Assembly: GCA_002633005.1 (NCBI GenBank)
Contig: NMRA01000583.1
Location: 146,753-210,752 of the forward strand
Direction of reading: 5' to 3'
Source: Phoronis australis
Lineage: Eukaryota; Phoronida; Phoronidae
Length of the DNA stretch: 64,000 bases
The notes beneath the pieces are model-generated. The model was given only the letters and a program-made list of their open reading frames with translations, was not told the origin of the DNA and ran no database searches. Made by a program: the position numbers and the translations under genes. Positions 59,571 to 64,000 of this stretch are shown piece by piece. Each line of letters opens with the position of its first letter. Position 1 is the stretch's first letter.

Positions 59571-60074
59571 ATCCACAATGTAGTGAAATACCTGTCATCA
59601 CACAACCTAAAAGTCCTAAGGTATAATTCAAGAAATAACATACCAAAATATTGGTAATTTCATTCATATTTATCACTGATTGGAACGGTTACATCATCTT
59701 GTGCATACGCAGTTGAGACTGAAGTATGTATAACTGATATAAAAAATGTTGCAAACCCTCAATTTATGCCATATAGCTTTTTTACTCTATCATTTTGGAC
59801 CCACTGAATAATATTTTTTCACTATTTCTTTCACTTCTTATTTCTTAATTATTTATTTATTTTTTCAGTTTATTATTTCTCTTATTTATTAGTAATTTAC
59901 TAGATTCTCTCTTTTTGCTACTTTCTTAAAATTAATTTTTTTTGAATTTCTTTGTTTATTTATTTTTTTATTTATTTATTTTCCATTGCCCATTCAATTT
60001 TGAACCTTTCATACAAAAATTAAGACAACTTTTTATAAAGAACAATAACAACATTTATTTACGTTCATATACAT
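59571..60074. other. T-rich interior of the Harbinger element
   Basis: Low-complexity T/TTTA-rich sequence, especially 59810-60000, between the convergent genes. No coding content. Confidence 0.6.
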
Positions 60075-61124
60075 TTAGCATCTGTAGTCTTTATCTTGCT
60101 GCCCTGGAGCTGGGGGTGTGCCCAGAGACTGGCCGCTTGTCCTTCTGGATTCACTTCCCATGAGCTGGCTGTCAACACTAAACGATGATAGGTTTATAGA
60201 ACCATCCAGCACATCATGGCTGGAGGAGAGAAGCTGGGTGATAGATCCGGAAGACAAACGCTCCCCACTTGAAGTGCTTGGCATCTGGCTCTGGCCCTGA
60301 CTCTGTTGCTGGTACTGCTGGACGGGTTGCTGCTGCTGCTGCTGGTACTGTTGGTACTGCTGGACTGGCTGCTGCTGGTACTGTTGGTACTGCTGGACTG
60401 GCTGCTGCTGGTACTGTTCGTGCATCACAGGAGGAGCAGACATCGTCTGTGGAGGTCGTGGAGGCTCGCCGTCATCTTTTTGGAAATCAATGAGGGTGCA
60501 GATATGAGTCCTCATCTTCTTGTATTCATCCACTGGGGCTGCACGGAGACTGTCTGCCACATATTTAATGAAGGCCTCCCGTTCTGAAGCAGCCGCCTTT
60601 TCTTCAATAAGCTGCGACAAGAGCTGCTGATGTGTTTTCATGGTCTCCCGGAGCTCCTGCATCCACTCTTCTTCTTGATCACCTGCTTTCTTCCTCCTCT
60701 TCTTGTAAGTTGTCCTGGAAGTCTGGCTGGAAATCTGGGCTGCCTCGGCTGATTCTCGTTCTACGATGTCCAAATTATCTTCTATTTGTGAAGCAGGCTG
60801 GTCACTGTCTGCCTCACTGTCACTATTCCTAACCGCTGTAGGCTGCCTGAAAGTCAGGGCCAAGTTCTTCATGGGTTCAGACCCGTCATCAGCAGCAAGG
60901 TCAGCAACAAGGTCAGCAGCAAGGTCAGCAGCAGGAGGGGCAGACTCGTCTGATTCTGCAGCATGAACTTCCACTTGAATTGTTTGATTAGGAGGTGGAA
61001 GGGTAGGCGACCTCCTAGCAGCAGCACGGGTAGCAGGTTTTTCAGCATCAGCAGCAGCCTCTGGTGGATCCACATGCTCTTCTTTATCAGCAGCCTTCTT
61101 CTGCACCCTTGTCTTTGAGGGCAA
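60075..61124 (-). CDS. Harbinger accessory protein with BESS-like C-terminal segment, no MADF/Myb domain
   Basis: 349 codons from ATG. The first 150 residues are Ala/Pro/Asp-rich with two AADLAADL-type repeats (60880-60960). A basic stretch YKKRRKKAGDQEEEW follows (nuclear-localisation-like), then helical QLIEEKAAASEREAFIKYVA, then DEYKKMRTHICTLIDFQ, which resembles a BESS motif. The tail is Gln-rich with QQQPVQQYQQ repeats, then a Ser-rich end. In Harbinger elements this partner normally binds DNA through a Myb/MADF trihelix and carries the transposase to the nucleus; here no tryptophan-rich trihelix is visible. An alternative upstream start in another frame (MPPRK, near 61144) suggests an N-terminal frameshift. 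It may be a deleted derivative. Confidence 0.7.
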   Translation of the reverse strand: MPSKTRVQKKAADKEEHVDPPEAAADAEKPATRAAARRSPTLPPPNQTIQVEVHAAESDESAPPAADLAADLVADLAADDGSEPMKNLALTFRQPTAVRNSDSEADSDQPASQIEDNLDIVERESAEAAQISSQTSRTTYKKRRKKAGDQEEEWMQELRETMKTHQQLLSQLIEEKAAASEREAFIKYVADSLRAAPVDEYKKMRTHICTLIDFQKDDGEPPRPPQTMSAPPVMHEQYQQQPVQQYQQYQQQPVQQYQQYQQQQQQPVQQYQQQSQGQSQMPSTSSGERLSSGSITQLLSSSHDVLDGSINLSSFSVDSQLMGSESRRTSGQSLGTPPAPGQQDKDYRC

Positions 61125-61635
61125 GCGACTTTCCTGGGTGGCATCTTCTTCAAGTAGTCATGAAGCTAATGAGGATCAAACGATGTCTTCTGAATCGGCA
61201 AAATGTACTGAGGAACTCCAACCAAAGACCGGTTTTATAAGCACGCCGAGGGAGCGTTTTTCGTGCGTGATCTATCAGTGGTTCATGCGTCAGACATGTG
61301 TGAAACGAAAGTGCTTGTAAGTGGAATGTGCGCGAAGCATTAGTGTTTGATCGTGATCCGTCAGTGATTCATGCGTGAGGCATGCGTCGAAGGTTCGTGG
61401 AATACCATATCATTTTGGCTGTTATGCGTCGATATGCGCGATATGTCAGTGATTCATCAGTGATTGTAAGTGATATGTGCGTGGGCCATAGGTGATTCGT
61501 CAGTTATTTGTCAGTGATTTCTAACCTCTACACCCGGAAAATTTTGTCAATTTCTCGACGATCAAAACACGCACAAATTGAATTTGTGCGTGCTGTATGA
61601 GTGATTCATGCGTGATCGGCTGTATGACTGGGCCT

Positions 61636-63256
61636 TGAACAAGCGACTATTGCACGTCCTCATTTACGCGTTTTATTTTCACGTAATGACTTCAGCTGAT
61701 ACCTGTAATTCAGTGGTTAAGGCGACGGCAGTCGTTACACGAAACTTGAGTGAAGCGTGTTCGGGGATCCGGGTTCGGGTTCCCGCCAAAATATTAATCA
61801 ACACGCGTTAATTACATGTAACAAAATGGGACATTGAACAGTTGCAATTGCCGTGTCAAGCTGATTAGGTGGTACAGTTGGCAATACAATAATTACAGCT
61901 TGGTTGAAGAAAGAAGAAAACTTTGTTTTGCATTTTTGTTCACAATCATTTTTGGTCTTGGAAAAAAAATAACAGCTTAGAATCCTTGAACCTGGAGCAG
62001 AATAAAAGGATGTCACCCCGCCTGAATCGTAGCCTTCACCAGTCCTCCCCGTCAATGGTTCCGTATTTGGTCACGACACATGTATCCTTATTATGATAAC
62101 TATCATTGGATGAAAATATCCATAATACACACATATTACCTTTGCAAAATAAAACATTAACTTGCTCGTCTGTCATAAACGTTAAATATATTCAAATATG
62201 TTTAGGTTGAACGTTTTTATGGTTTCTGATCCACAACCAACATGAGCAAATCCAATGTATGTCGAATTCATCTTTCAAGACCATCAAATCCAACAGATCA
62301 GAGCCCGTTATTTTCTTCTTGACGCAAGTGTAGCCGAACCAAAAAATAGAACAAAACGCAAACACGAGCGTGTCCCTGCGGCGTTTGGCCGGTGAATCAC
62401 ACGTTCGCGTTAGCGTTTAACATGTAACCGAAGCAATATATTGTTGCCATGTGTGTGACATATTATTGTCATTAACACAGTATATTCCTGGAAATAATGT
62501 ATACCGGTGTCATGTTAACTTGGTGTGCGGTAGGGTACGGCACAAACCACTGCTATTCAAAAATGCTGGCTTTGCTTGCAGTTTTTGCTAGTGGCGATTG
62601 CCAAAGAAATTTGAAGAAACTTGGAATACAATACACTGTAGTTAAAAACATACCTGGATTACAAAATGATTGCCCCCGTTCTGTTCACGTTTCCGCCACG
62701 AAAATTAGCAACTCAAAATTAAGAAATTTGTCGATAAAAAGACCACCTGCAAAATGGCGACTTTTACTTCTGTTTCCGTTGCGCCAAATTAAGATCTCGA
62801 GGGTTGGTCTCGTTTCTAAATCATGCAATGGCATTCAATTCCAAACTAGATCATTAGGTTAACGGTTGACACCTTTTCTCATATCACGGCATCAATTTAT
62901 AAGGCAGTATACCTCAACGACAAGATGGCGTCGAGAGCAAGTCGTGTGTGCGTAAAATGTTGACATTTTTTCACATAGCGCACATTTCTTTTATTAAATG
63001 ACTTTTTCTGTTTTGGTTAGGAATTGGTACTGTATTTTGCTTCGTTCAAATCCTGCAACAACCACAGGCACGATTTTAATTTGCAATATTTGGGTTAAAT
63101 TGTGCACCACCGTTTAACAACTTTGTGGAGCGTGTCTGTAATTACTTATTGACAGGTGGCTTACGTGTCTAGGCACAATAGGCATTCAGTCAGGCCACAG
63201 ATCATACCTACTCGCATGGCCTGAATTCTTGTTGATTTGCAGCATTTTCATTTTAG
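61636..63256. other. intron of the TSP1 gene; one tRNA-like relic
   Basis: Apart from the tRNA-like sequence, nothing firm. A 121-codon open frame at 62497-62862 has no recognised domain. Confidence 0.4.
61701..61787 (+). tRNA. tRNA-like sequence (tRNA-Ser-like relic or SINE head)
   Basis: Contains CAGTGGTTAAGGCGACGG, like the D-arm/A-box of serine tRNAs, and 45 bp later GGGTTCGGGTTCCCGCC, close to a B-box and T-arm. The acceptor stem does not pair convincingly and the anticodon arm is not clean, so a functional tRNA is unlikely. It lies 65 bp beyond the Harbinger end. Confidence 0.3.
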
Positions 63257-63301
63257 GTGTACCGAGCTTGCCTTTTCCAGTTCCCCCAACGCGACCGCAG
63301 A
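63257..63301 (+). CDS. 45-nt proline-rich linker exon B
   Basis: Acceptor TTCATTTTAG ends at 63256; donor GTAAGT starts at 63302. Phase 1-1. It reads VPSLPFPVPPTRPQ after a split glycine codon. Same length, phase and PF..P...PQ pattern as exon A at 52639, with alignable sequence downstream. Joining A to B keeps the reading frame. The next module must lie beyond the window. Confidence 0.6.
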
Positions 63302-64000
63302 GTAAGTAAAGCAACCTTCAAACTTAGAAAACATTCACTGATGCAATTGCACGCAAGGAATTTCCGCGCTCACATTCGATGGCCCATCATGACAACCCAA
63401 GCCTTTGGGCTTATTTTAGGTTTCAACTTAGCACATGCTTCTACTGCAATACAAAAACATGTACTGCCAATTTATGAAAAGGCAGTCAAGAACATTGCTG
63501 TAGCGTAGCCAGTGGCTTGTTAAATCAAGTTTGAAGATATGACAACTCTTATGCTGTTTTTGACGTTTCAATCTTCAACAGGAACGGGGTACTTTCCAAA
63601 TTCATTTGGAGCAATGAAAACACATGAGACTAGTTAAGGGTTCATAGTGCTCACAACACAAGCAAGCAGCGAGTCACTTATGTTTTTGTTTTTGGTACAA
63701 ACATGTCTGAGACACAAGAACGCAATTAACAACATTACACTTCAAAGGTTAGAAATTGAGATCACTTTAATACTGTGTCACTGGAATAAAAATTGTGGAA
63801 GGAAGACAATATAATCATTATGGTTGCATTATTTCTAAAGTTATTGAAAGGTCTATCTTCAAATCTTATGACTGGAATGTAGAATTGTGTATGCAAGTAC
63901 ATACAATTTCTCGTTTTACTAATTGAGGACCTCCTTGTATGTTTATTTGAAAACATAACTTTTTTAGTTTGTTTTCGTTTGTTTGTGATTGTCTTGCCAA
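63302..64000 (+). repeat. second copy of the duplicated intron segment
   Basis: Matches 52684-53350 in order over about 650 bp, as listed for that feature. No exon was seen after 63301 to the end of the window. Confidence 0.75.

Larger units (their letters stand above)
58441..61635 (+). mobile_element. 5'-truncated PIF/Harbinger element, two genes
   Basis: The right end, TGTATGACTGGGCCT at 61621-61635, is followed by TGA, as in the MITE at 48382-49110. Inside are a transposase relic (+) and an accessory protein gene (-) facing each other tail to tail, the two-gene plan of Harbinger elements. No left terminal repeat was found upstream, and transposase similarity starts abruptly in mid-protein near 58441, so the left part is missing. 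The last 294 bp match the MITE. Confidence 0.85.

Noticed and set aside
60269-60587. Plus-strand frames rich in Leu/Ala (LLLVLLVLL)
   Set aside because: They are the antisense of the Gln-rich repeat part of the Harbinger accessory gene.

Overview
The window is nuclear DNA of a metazoan, most likely a marine invertebrate. Genes are split into short exons with GT/AG borders and introns of one to several kb. Between them lies AT-rich sequence packed with old and young transposable elements. The recognisable host proteins (a phospholipid scramblase, a thrombospondin type-1 domain protein) and the transposon types (two-gene PIF/Harbinger, hAT-like and foldback MITEs, a non-LTR retrotransposon with RNase H) fit that. 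The sequence alone does not give the species. Assembly Ns lie at 37152, 39161 and 41339-41346.

Layout. 1-6300: microsatellite, a diverged interspersed repeat (about 540-1345) and a large foldback element (1809-4124). 7257-20603 (+): scattered exons that can be read as one gene for a signal-peptide-bearing, single-pass membrane protein of unknown family. The joins from the signal exon through 12923 and from 17198 to the terminal exon are phase-compatible; the middle is incomplete. Its introns hold a 36-bp minisatellite, MITEs, a THAP-like relic and a nested hAT-type insertion. 20604-25354: no gene; one 1-kb inverted-repeat element.

25355-35098 (-): the best gene in the window, a complete nine-exon phospholipid scramblase of 256 codons. 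All splice phases agree and the domain is read from its proline-rich start to its C-terminal membrane helix. 35.3-38.7 kb: degenerate 125-155 bp repeats and a 1.58-kb tandem duplication beside an N. 38.7-50.3 kb: no certain gene; C-rich hAT-like repeats, a perfect hairpin, a foldback with GACCCCCTCG units and a 729-bp Harbinger MITE.

50328-63301 (+): part of a thrombospondin-repeat gene: one TSP1 exon and two paralogous 45-nt proline-rich linker exons, all phase 1-1. Between the linker exons sit a decayed non-LTR retrotransposon (53.9-57.0 kb) and a 5'-truncated PIF/Harbinger element (58.4-61.6 kb) with a frameshifted DDE transposase and a convergent accessory gene. Its right end is almost identical to that of the MITE at 48.4 kb, which links the MITE to its probable mobilising family.

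No rRNA, CRISPR, bacterial operon or viral gene was seen. The most useful leads are the unknown membrane protein, the linker-exon duplication, the Harbinger/MITE pair, the nested hAT insertion with its 8-bp target duplication, and the 1.58-kb duplication that may be a haplotype artefact.
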